From: an uncultured Saprospiraceae bacterium
GTDB lineage: Bacteria; Bacteroidota; Bacteroidia; Chitinophagales; Saprospiraceae
DNA length: 54,303 nt
Direction: 5' to 3'
Assembly (NCBI GenBank): GCA_937928405.1
Contig: CALFWZ010000094.1
Span: forward strand, 1-54,303
In this document: one piece after another, positions 27,179 to 34,447 of the stretch
Position numbering within the stretch: the first letter of the stretch is position 1
Layout of the letters: each line of letters starts with the position of its first letter
Notes under the pieces: model-generated
The model's input: only the letters and a program-made list of their open reading frames with translations
Database searches by the model: none
Told to the model about the DNA's origin: nothing
Translations under genes and position numbers: made by a program

Positions 27179-28087
27179 ATGAAAGGGGTCTACACAATTT
27201 TAATATTTTTTCTTTTAGCCATTACCAGTCTGATGGCCCAAACCGAGTCGGTCAACATCAGTGCTTGGATTGAAGTTGTAGAGCTACCTGCTACAAAAAA
27301 GATTGAGATAAGAGGCATGATCAAAAACGAGTCCGACCAAGAACTTACCCTTTACCAAAAAATGGAGCTTACCAAATCTGGAAGCTCTGGAACAGCCAAA
27401 CATCAACAAAGTGGAAGTTTTACGGTTAGTCCCAATCGTACAAAAATTCTCGGTCGCAGTAGTTTTTACAAAAGCAATACTGATAGCTATAAGGTGATTT
27501 TCAAAATTCACAATGATTTAGGTGCTATTTTTACGGATTCTTTATCTTATCCTGAAAAGCTCATCATTGCAGAGAAAAAGACACCGACAAAAACGCTTCC
27601 TCCTACCCCTGCAAAAAAAGAAGGTCCTAAGGTCGCTACCACCCCTCCTACTACTGGAAAATCACTTCCACCTGAAATTAAAAAACTTCTTCCTCCTTCT
27701 AAATCAAAGAAACCTATTACTTCCACGAAAAAATCCCGGGCTGCAGTCCCAGTAGATGTATTAGAAATTGACGGACTGATCATCGATGAAACTCGTTCTA
27801 AGATTGCACGTGATTTCTATGATTTATTTTATAAAAAATGGATTGCACCACAGGGCGCAAAAAATTTTTCTATCTATATCAGAGAAGAACCTTCCCGCGG
27901 TCGGGGAGCACAAGTTTCTCTTACACTAAACGAACAAAAAATATTTCAAAATTTTGTTCCTCCTCGTTACGATGCCCTCGAAAATGTTGTCAATTTTGCG
28001 ATTCGCATTACGCGTGCGCGACTCAGAGATCGAGCAAATATTGATAGCCAACTCAAAGAGGAGGATCAAATGGGAAGTGGCATTTAA
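27179..28087 (+). CDS. csgE: CsgE curli chaperone fused to an N-terminal CsgH-like domain
   Basis: 302 residues from ATG 27179 (the in-frame TTG at 27155 lacks a good signal peptide context). Signal peptide MKGVYTILIFFLLAITSLMAQ, then a beta-sandwich domain at about 22-125 with NISAWIEV, SGSSGTAKHQQSG, and SYKVIFKIHND, resembling CsgH/CsgC, the periplasmic inhibitors of curlin aggregation. A Pro/Thr/Lys-rich linker (126-192) leads to a CsgE domain (193-302): DGLIIDETRSKIARDFYDLFYKKW, SIYIREEPSRGRGAQVSLTLN and KIFQNFVPPR, which matches E. coli CsgE that caps the CsgG channel. E. coli CsgE is only 129 residues. Third gene of the operon. The CsgE part is firm; the CsgH assignment is by pattern. 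Confidence 0.8.
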   Translation: MKGVYTILIFFLLAITSLMAQTESVNISAWIEVVELPATKKIEIRGMIKNESDQELTLYQKMELTKSGSSGTAKHQQSGSFTVSPNRTKILGRSSFYKSNTDSYKVIFKIHNDLGAIFTDSLSYPEKLIIAEKKTPTKTLPPTPAKKEGPKVATTPPTTGKSLPPEIKKLLPPSKSKKPITSTKKSRAAVPVDVLEIDGLIIDETRSKIARDFYDLFYKKWIAPQGAKNFSIYIREEPSRGRGAQVSLTLNEQKIFQNFVPPRYDALENVVNFAIRITRARLRDRANIDSQLKEEDQMGSGI

Positions 28088-28124
28088 AAAACAATTTTTA
28101 CCAAAACTAAAAATAAATTATACC

Positions 28125-28553
28125 ATGAAAAATCGATTATCTTTTATTATTTTTTTCGTCTCCTGTTTTTGCTTATCAGCAACCTTTTGCAGCGGCCAAG
28201 ACCTAGTCTACAAGCCAACTAATCCTGCGTTCGGTGGCGAAACCTTTAACTACCAGTGGCTACTCAACTCTGCTCAAGCTCAAAATCTAATTGAAGCACC
28301 AGAGGATGATGCTTTTTCGTTCAACACTGGCTCCGACTTAGACAATTTTGCCGAAACCTTAAATCGTTCTATCCTAAATCAAATTTCTAGACAAGTAACA
28401 ACTAGTCAGTTTGGAGAAAGTGGTTTAGAGGAGGGTTCTTATACTATTGGAAATTTCCAGATAGATGTTGATAATACGGTAGAAGGTTTGTCTATCACCA
28501 TCCTGGATACTGCTTTAGGGGAGCAAACACAGGTGATTATTCCTTTTTTCTAA
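28125..28553 (+). CDS. csgF: Curli assembly protein CsgF
   Basis: 142 residues from ATG 28125; the longer frame starting at 27954 overlaps csgE and is not used. Signal peptide MKNRLSFIIFFVSCFCLSATFCSG, then the CsgF N-terminal sequence LVYKPTNPAFGG...NYQWLLNSAQAQN, the segment that in E. coli CsgF inserts into the CsgG pore, followed by the helical neck and a C-terminal beta-domain (YTIGNFQIDV...TQVIIPFF). It couples secretion to CsgB nucleation at the surface. 37 bp after csgE. Confidence 0.9.
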   Translation: MKNRLSFIIFFVSCFCLSATFCSGQDLVYKPTNPAFGGETFNYQWLLNSAQAQNLIEAPEDDAFSFNTGSDLDNFAETLNRSILNQISRQVTTSQFGESGLEEGSYTIGNFQIDVDNTVEGLSITILDTALGEQTQVIIPFF

Positions 28554-28749
28554 ACTTATTCAGAGAGAACGGTTGAATCTTATTGGTTTAGTCTGTATCT
28601 TGCCAATCAGTCTATTAAGTAGGTTATATTTACTTAAAAGCAACTCCCACCACCCTTGAATCCACAAAGATTCTGCTAGTTTTATTTCCCCTTTTACAAT
28701 TTTCACCAAAAATTTTCTTCCTACAAGAAGAAAGCAACACGCATTACTA

Positions 28750-30180
28750 ATGAAGGGAACGAGTCTATTTATTAAGGTGGTGTTCAGTCTGCTGATCGTC
28801 GTTTTATGCACCAGTTGTAGTTTATTATTGCACCAACCGGTAGCTCCTACCAAAGCCCGTCTGGGAGAGGAAACGCAATCTACGATTGACCTAAAGAATC
28901 TACCCGAAGCAAAAAGTCCGATCATTGTAGCCGTTTACAAATTCCGAGATCAAACAGGTCAGTACAAACCCAGCGAGAACGGTACCAGTTGGTCTACCGC
29001 TGTGACTCAGGGTGCCACCACCGTACTTATCAAAGCGCTAGAAGACTCTAATTGGTTTATTCCTATTGAACGTGAGAACGTAAGTAATCTCCTAAATGAG
29101 CGAAAAATTATCCGATCTAGTCGTGCTCAATATAATTCTGAAGGAGAAGCCACTAATCAAAATGATCTACCACCATTACTCTATGCAGGCGTTATCTTGG
29201 AAGGTGGTATTATCTCCTACGATGCTAATGTAATTACTGGTGGCGCGGGCCTCCGATATTTTGGAGCAGGTGCTTCCGGACAGTATCGGCAAGATCGTGT
29301 TACCGTATACCTTCGGGCCGTTTCTACTAGCAATGGAAAAGTCTTAAAAACAGTTTATACTTCTAAAACCATTCTTTCTCAAGCGATGGACGCAGGACTG
29401 TTTCGGTTTGTACGTTTTGGTCGTTTGCTGGAAGCTGAAACTGGATTCACTTACAACGAACCTTCAGAATTAGCACTAACCGAAGCTATCGAAAAAGCTG
29501 TGATGAGTCTAATTATAGAAGGAGTTAAAGAAAAGCTTTGGGAACTAAAAGAAGCTCGTGAAGTAGTGTCAGATGCTTTTATTCAATATGATAAAGAAAA
29601 AGAAAGAATTCCTCAAACCGATATTTTTAATAAAGTACTAGACAATCGTCGCAAACAAATTGGCTTGAGTCTCTCCACTTCCAGTCTCCAATATCGTGGA
29701 GATTATCCTAACCCAGCCATTGCGACAGGACTAGAAGCTGGATTATTGTTTTCTCCAGGTCCTAAAATTGGACTTGCTTTTAATTACGGGTTAAGCTCTT
29801 TAGCTACCAAAGATTTTTTCCAACGAGACGTCACTTATGTGGACCTCAACCTTGCCTATCGTTTTTCTCCATATAATTTATTAACGCCTTATGGATATGG
29901 TGGCTTCGGGGTCATTACCGAAAATGCCAATGGTCGATTTGATTTTTCTAATAGAAAATATCCAAAAGTATCCTTAGGCGCTGGAATAGAATTTTTGATC
30001 AACAATTCCATTGGTCTCAAAACATCGCTCGATTATAATGTTCTATTAAGTGATAATTTTGATTTGGTAGAACAAGGTAGATATAATGATCACTACTGGC
30101 GAGCAAGAGTAGGATTTCACTTTTATTTTGGACGTGAAATTAGAGCAGAACGAAAATTTAAATATTCTAAAAAGAAATAA
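28750..30180 (+). CDS. csgG: Curli secretion channel CsgG with a C-terminal beta-barrel-like extension
   Basis: Outer-membrane lipoprotein that forms the nonameric curli export pore. Lipobox LCTSC near residues 19-23. The CsgG domain (about 55-290) shows IIVAVYKFRDQTGQYKP, GATTVLIKALEDSNWFIPIERENVSNLLNERKI and YAGVILEGGIISYDANVITGG...AGASGQYRQDRVTVYLRAV, close to the E. coli protein. At 476 residues it is some 200 longer than E. coli CsgG (277). The extra C-terminus (about 305-465) has alternating beta-strands such as KIGLAFNYGLSS, YVDLNLAYRFSPYNLLTPYGYGGFG and GLKTSLDYNVLLS, like a small outer-membrane beta-barrel. The last base of its stop codon is the first base of the next start codon. 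Confidence 0.9.
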   Translation: MKGTSLFIKVVFSLLIVVLCTSCSLLLHQPVAPTKARLGEETQSTIDLKNLPEAKSPIIVAVYKFRDQTGQYKPSENGTSWSTAVTQGATTVLIKALEDSNWFIPIERENVSNLLNERKIIRSSRAQYNSEGEATNQNDLPPLLYAGVILEGGIISYDANVITGGAGLRYFGAGASGQYRQDRVTVYLRAVSTSNGKVLKTVYTSKTILSQAMDAGLFRFVRFGRLLEAETGFTYNEPSELALTEAIEKAVMSLIIEGVKEKLWELKEAREVVSDAFIQYDKEKERIPQTDIFNKVLDNRRKQIGLSLSTSSLQYRGDYPNPAIATGLEAGLLFSPGPKIGLAFNYGLSSLATKDFFQRDVTYVDLNLAYRFSPYNLLTPYGYGGFGVITENANGRFDFSNRKYPKVSLGAGIEFLINNSIGLKTSLDYNVLLSDNFDLVEQGRYNDHYWRARVGFHFYFGREIRAERKFKYSKKK

Positions 30181-31670
30181 TGATGACTTCTAGATATATA
30201 GCAATCGTTTTTTTACTGGGTCTTATTTTTACAACAAGTTGTAACGAAGACACCATTCAACCAGCACTACTTGGGAGTATTGAAGGACAAGTATTACGTA
30301 AGGATGATCTTACTCCCATCGGTGATGTCGCTATCAGTACAACGCCCACTTCTAATTCTGTTATTACAGATGCATCTGGAAATTTCACACTCGAAAATAT
30401 TCCCGTTGGCACCTACTCTATTAAAGCAGAAAAAGAAGATTTCGTTACTAAGTTAGAAGGTGTGACCGTTACCGGAAATAATGCAGGAGAAGTAATTATC
30501 CGAATGGTAAAAGACACTTCTATCAGTGTTCCTCCCACTACACCTTTAGTCATTTCACCGCTAGACGGCGCACAGGACCAACTGATAAATGTTCGTCTAG
30601 AATGGATCTCCGTAGATGAAGACGCAGAAGATATGTTACTTTATGATCTCTACTTGTATGAAGATCAACAATCTGATCCCATTCTCGAAGTAATGGATAT
30701 TTCGGATAATTTTCTAGAAGTTACCGATCTTCAGTTTGGGAAAAATTATTATTGGCAAGTAAGTGCCAAGGATGGTCGGACCGCACCTGTATTTGGAATG
30801 CTCTGGAGATTTAAAACCCAAGAATTTCCTGATTATCGTTTTTTATTTGCTCGTGAAATCAATGGAAAATATGACATTTATTCTGCCAACGACACTGGTG
30901 ATGAAATAAAATTAACGGATAATACCGGTAGTAATTGGCGTCCGATTATGAGTCCCAACCGTGACAAGATTGCCTTTATTTCTAATCTTGGCATTGATCT
31001 GCACATTTATATTATGAATCGGGATGGGTCTGAAGTTACGCAAGTAACCGCACTACCGATCAGTGGCCTAAATAGTTTTGACCTCGACTTTAGTTGGTCG
31101 CCCGATGGGACCAAGATACTATACATGCGAAATTCAATTTTAAATATTATCAATGTGGATGGTACTGGATTAAGCATGATTACAGAAGCTCCTCCAGGTA
31201 CTACATTTGTAGAATGCGACTGGGTAGGCCCTGGCAATAAAATCTTAGTTCGTACACTGGGAAATGCTCCATACGCTTCCAATATTTGGCTACTGGAGGC
31301 GGACGGTACATTTATTGATACCGTTATTCCTGATTTACCAGGCAGTACTGGAGGAGGTGTATTTTCAATTAATGGAACAAAGATTCTCTACACGCAAGAT
31401 GTTTCTGGATTCAACTCTATTACAGGCAGGCAATTAAATGCCCGAATTTTTCAGGTGGATATCAACTCTGGAGTCCGCGTGGATTTATCTTTTGAAAAAA
31501 TTGATGGCACCAATGATCTAGATCCACGCTATTCCCCAGACGGCGCCAAGGTCATTTTTACCAATACAAACAACGACGGAATTTCTCAAAAAAATATTTA
31601 CATCATGGATTTAGATGGCGACAATCGAACCTTACTTTTTGAGAATGCAGAAATGCCAGAATGGCGATAA
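30180..31670 (+). CDS. TolB-like beta-propeller lipoprotein coupled to csgG
   Basis: 496 residues. Lipobox FTTSC (about 17-21). A carboxypeptidase-regulatory-like beta-domain (about 34-107, GSIEGQVLRKDDLTPIGDVAIST...TDASGNFTLENIPVGTYSIKAEK), a fibronectin-III-like domain (about 117-212) and a TolB/PD40 propeller (about 215-496) with repeated SPDGTKI and (I)YIM(N/D)xDG blades. Start overlaps the csgG stop by one base (TAATGATG), so it is translationally coupled and last in the curli operon before the terminator. A surface or outer-membrane accessory role in curli assembly is an inference from position; no family function is known to me. Confidence 0.78.
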   Translation: MMTSRYIAIVFLLGLIFTTSCNEDTIQPALLGSIEGQVLRKDDLTPIGDVAISTTPTSNSVITDASGNFTLENIPVGTYSIKAEKEDFVTKLEGVTVTGNNAGEVIIRMVKDTSISVPPTTPLVISPLDGAQDQLINVRLEWISVDEDAEDMLLYDLYLYEDQQSDPILEVMDISDNFLEVTDLQFGKNYYWQVSAKDGRTAPVFGMLWRFKTQEFPDYRFLFAREINGKYDIYSANDTGDEIKLTDNTGSNWRPIMSPNRDKIAFISNLGIDLHIYIMNRDGSEVTQVTALPISGLNSFDLDFSWSPDGTKILYMRNSILNIINVDGTGLSMITEAPPGTTFVECDWVGPGNKILVRTLGNAPYASNIWLLEADGTFIDTVIPDLPGSTGGGVFSINGTKILYTQDVSGFNSITGRQLNARIFQVDINSGVRVDLSFEKIDGTNDLDPRYSPDGAKVIFTNTNNDGISQKNIYIMDLDGDNRTLLFENAEMPEWR

Positions 31671-31712
31671 ACCGCTAATTCATCTATCTATTTTTAAATA
31701 ATTTCTTTACAT

Positions 31713-31751
31713 AAAAACCTTTACTGACTGATGGTCAGTAAAGGTTTTTTC
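31713..31751 (+). terminator. Intrinsic terminator of the curli operon
   Basis: Perfect 16-bp stem: 31713-31728 (AAAAACCTTTACTGAC) with its inverse at 31734-31749, 5-base loop, then T-rich sequence. One of the strongest terminators in the window, 42 bp after the TolB-like gene. Confidence 0.92.
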
Positions 31752-31794
31752 ATTTTTTGCTAAAAAAATAAGCAAAGTCAAAACCTTTTTACTG

Positions 31795-31819
31795 GAACGA
31801 TCGTTCTAAAATAACTTTA
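31795..31819 (+). promoter_or_regulatory. Palindromic TetR-type operator within a promoter for the SDR gene
   Basis: GAACGATCGTTC (31795-31806) is a perfect 12-bp palindrome typical of TetR/AcrR operators. It lies between a T-rich -33 region and a near-consensus -7 box TAACTTTA (31812-31819), so a bound repressor would block the promoter. The SDR start is at 31848 and a TetR regulator is encoded just downstream. Confidence 0.55.
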
Positions 31820-31847
31820 TTAATAACATTAAAAACTAAATTAACCA

Positions 31848-32597
31848 ATGAGTAAATTAAATGGAAAAGTAGCCATCGTAACTGGTGCAACTAGTGGAAT
31901 GGGATTAGACACAGCAAAATTATTTTTACAAGAGGGGGCCAAAGTCGTTCTAACAGGCAGATCACAGGAAAAACTAGATGCCATTAAAGATCAGCTGACA
32001 GGAAATTATCTGCTCGTCCCCGCAGAAGCTTCTAGTACTTCAGATAGCAAACACCTAGTAGAAAAAACCGTCGCCCATTTCGGCAAAATAGATGTACTAT
32101 TTTTGAACGCAGGCATTTTTAGACTCGAAGGCATTGGAGCCCTAACCGAAGAAATTTTTGATGAAGTCTACAACGTCAATGTCAAAGGACCACTCTTTAC
32201 TGTGAACGAAGCAACAGCTTCCCTCAACGAAGGAGCCAGTGTTATTTTCAATACGTCAATTACCAATGTGAAAGGTTTTCCTTCCATGGCCGCTTATGCT
32301 TCTAGTAAAGCCGCGCTTAGATCGATTACCAAAACTTTAGCAGCTGAATTTGGTAGCAAGGGAATTCGAGTCAATTCTATCAGCCCCGGACCAATTGACA
32401 CTCCCATCTATGGTAAACACAATGTTGCACAAGAACAAATTAATGAAATGGCAGGTTCCTTTCCAGCAATGGTTCCTTTAGGTCGATTTGGAGAAGGCAA
32501 AGAGGTTGCCAGCGTTGCGCTTTTCTTAGCTTCCGAAGATGCCTCTTTTATAACGGGAGCAGAGATTCCAGTAGATGGCGGATTTGCCCAAGTGTAA
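31848..32597 (+). CDS. Short-chain dehydrogenase/reductase (classical SDR)
   Basis: NAD(P)-dependent oxidoreductase of 249 residues. Cofactor motif TGATSGMG (12-19), NAG (87-89), catalytic Ser137, Tyr150 and Lys154 (YASSK), and the downstream ISPGPIDTPI. Full length for a classical SDR. Substrate is unknown. It is paired with a TetR regulator 172 bp downstream in the same direction and has a TetR-like operator at its promoter, a common arrangement for stress- or xenobiotic-responsive SDRs. Confidence 0.9.
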   Translation: MSKLNGKVAIVTGATSGMGLDTAKLFLQEGAKVVLTGRSQEKLDAIKDQLTGNYLLVPAEASSTSDSKHLVEKTVAHFGKIDVLFLNAGIFRLEGIGALTEEIFDEVYNVNVKGPLFTVNEATASLNEGASVIFNTSITNVKGFPSMAAYASSKAALRSITKTLAAEFGSKGIRVNSISPGPIDTPIYGKHNVAQEQINEMAGSFPAMVPLGRFGEGKEVASVALFLASEDASFITGAEIPVDGGFAQV

Positions 32598-32664
32598 CAT
32601 TTGATGAAATATGCAATATTTTAAACGAGATAGCATTTTATCTTAACGCTTGAATTGCATTAAT

Positions 32665-32755
32665 AGTTAACTAATTAAGTGGTGGATCTTTTTCTAACGC
32701 AAATTTTCTTAAATTGCTTTGCGATTGAAAATGCCATCCACTTAATCAGTTAACT
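32665..32755. repeat. Long inverted repeat between the SDR and tetR genes
   Basis: AGTTAACTAATTAAGTGG (32665-32682) and its inverse at 32738-32755 match at 17 of 18 positions, with further partial pairing inward and a 55-base middle. Each outer end contains the palindrome AGTTAACT. It ends 14 bp before the tetR start. It may be a pair of autoregulatory operators, a hairpin in the mRNA, or both. Confidence 0.6.
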
Positions 32756-32769
32756 AAAAATTTATCTTC

Positions 32770-33351
32770 ATGGCACGAAATAAAGCATTCGTAAAAGAAG
32801 CTGTTTTGGAAAAAGCCAAAGAGTTATTCTGGAAACAAGGTTTCCACGCCACTTCTGTGCAAAACCTAGTGGATCACCTCGGGATCAACCGAGCGAGCAT
32901 TTACGATACTTTTGGTGGAAAAAATGAATTATACGAGACGGCGCTACAGTCCTATCGAGCGGAGAATCTAGCATTCTTAAAAGACCATTTAGCTAAATTT
33001 GATTCCGCCAAAAAGAGTTTGACTTTTTTATTTAAAACAGCTATTCGAGCAGCGGTCAAAGACGAGGATAGAAAGGGTTGTTTTGTCATCAATTGCACCA
33101 CCGAATATCTACCAAAACATCGCCATATTATCAGTGAGTTAGTAGACAACAAAAATGTTTTTCAAAATCTTATAATTGATACCTTGAAACGCGGCAAAGA
33201 CCGTGGAGAATTTTCGACTGATCTGGATGTAAAAACAACTGCGGCTTATCTATTCAGTTTATTTAGTGGTTTACAGATTACGGCTAAAATAGCGCCCGAT
33301 CAAAGAGAACTCTTTAAATCAATTGATTTAGGATTAAGGATTCTAAATTAG
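32770..33351 (+). CDS. TetR/AcrR family transcriptional regulator
   Basis: 193 residues. The N-terminal helix-turn-helix is clear (FHATSVQNLVDHLGINRASIYDTFGGKNELYETAL, about 26-60) and is followed by an all-helical ligand-binding domain typical of TetR proteins. It probably represses the SDR gene upstream through the palindrome at 31795-31806. The inverted repeat just before its start is a candidate for autoregulation. The ligand is unknown. Confidence 0.9.
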   Translation: MARNKAFVKEAVLEKAKELFWKQGFHATSVQNLVDHLGINRASIYDTFGGKNELYETALQSYRAENLAFLKDHLAKFDSAKKSLTFLFKTAIRAAVKDEDRKGCFVINCTTEYLPKHRHIISELVDNKNVFQNLIIDTLKRGKDRGEFSTDLDVKTTAAYLFSLFSGLQITAKIAPDQRELFKSIDLGLRILN

Positions 33352-33369
33352 TTTTCACCTGTAGAGACC

Positions 33370-33921
33370 TTAAGATTTACGAGGGTTGATTCCTGTCGGC
33401 TTTCCATCAAGACTTATTTTATTCTTTTCTTCCCAGTAATCGTGAATCCCCGATTCACCTTTGTCATCCGCCCATTTTTCCAATCGAGTCCGTTGTTCTT
33501 TATATTCGTAAAATGGGACCGCATAGCCACAGGAAGTTTGCACAGCGTCGATTTCCATGTCAAAAATCTGCCGTTGTCCACCGTAAGCTGGAAAATCGGC
33601 CGCCAGTTTGTCCCATTCAGCATCTCCAGGTTGATAAAACTTAGCCGTACCATATAACCTTAGAATCAATGGGTTGCCCATAAAAGAGCAGAACATAATC
33701 GTCATCCGGTTATTTTCTAAGACATGTGCCGCCGTTTCGTTACCACTGCCGGTTAGGTTCAACCAAATAACTCGGTTGTCTCCCATAATCCGAAAAGTAT
33801 CCATTCCTTTAGGAGATAAATTGACTTTTCCTTCGGCTGGAGCGGTGGCCACAAAAAACATTTGTTGGTCTTGAATAAAATCTTTTAGCGAAGTGGACAA
33901 TTTTGTTAGTATCTTTCCCAT
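33370..33921 (-). CDS. Pyridoxamine 5'-phosphate oxidase-like FMN-binding protein
   Basis: About 183 residues from the ATG at 33921 (MGKILTKLSTSLKDFIQDQQMFFVATA); a start at 33996 would only add a poorly conserved, basic leader. Split-barrel fold with FFVATAPAEGKVNLSPKG, MGDNRVIWLNLTGSGNETAAHV and IMFCSF. This is the PNPOx-like family rather than true PdxH. Likely FMN- or F420-type flavin binding; the substrate is not known. Convergent with tetR. Confidence 0.78.
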   Translation of the reverse strand: MGKILTKLSTSLKDFIQDQQMFFVATAPAEGKVNLSPKGMDTFRIMGDNRVIWLNLTGSGNETAAHVLENNRMTIMFCSFMGNPLILRLYGTAKFYQPGDAEWDKLAADFPAYGGQRQIFDMEIDAVQTSCGYAVPFYEYKEQRTRLEKWADDKGESGIHDYWEEKNKISLDGKPTGINPRKS

Positions 33922-34028
33922 TAGGTTTTTATTTTTATTAGAAAATTTTCGAGTGCTAAATGGATTGCTTCTTACCGCTAGCGATTTGTCATCCACTCAT
34001 CTGATTTGATTAAAATACTTTTATAAAC

Positions 34029-34436
34029 ATGCGTCGAATTGCTGCCACCGCCCGTTACTCCGAGAATATGGAATGGGCTTGTCCTGTCTCACCAACAGAA
34101 CAACATCTGTTGCTGATTGGTTTATCTGATTTTGGCCAGAAAGCATCGGGAACGATCAATTTTATTGAATTACCGAAGATAATGGATCATTTTGAAAAAG
34201 ATGCTGTTTTTGCGGTTACCGAATCGGATAAGATGGCCAACGAAATCTGCTTGCCCGTCGCTGGTACCATCATAGAAATAAATACCAGCTTATTAAGTGA
34301 TCCATCATTAATCAATCGAGAACCTTACGATCGCGGTTGGATGGTAAAAATTAAACCTGATCGTAAAGATGATTTGGAAACGCTAATGTCAGCAGAAGCA
34401 TTCGAAAAATATATCGGTGTTTTTTTTCGAAAGTAG
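34029..34436 (+). CDS. Glycine cleavage system H-like lipoyl protein
   Basis: 135 residues with a biotinyl/lipoyl hammerhead fold. The lipoyl lysine is Lys68 in FAVTESDKMANEICLPVAGTII, and the C-terminal PYDRGWMVKIKP matches GcvH. The N-terminus (MRRIAATARYSENMEWACPVSP) differs from canonical GcvH. No gcvT or gcvP is nearby, so this may be an orphan lipoyl carrier or a divergent paralog rather than the main H-protein. Confidence 0.7.
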   Translation: MRRIAATARYSENMEWACPVSPTEQHLLLIGLSDFGQKASGTINFIELPKIMDHFEKDAVFAVTESDKMANEICLPVAGTIIEINTSLLSDPSLINREPYDRGWMVKIKPDRKDDLETLMSAEAFEKYIGVFFRK

Positions 34437-34447
34437 AAACAATCTCT

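Noticed and set aside
27954..28124. Upstream extension of the csgF frame
   Set aside because: It overlaps csgE and lacks a signal peptide; ATG 28125 starts a clear one.
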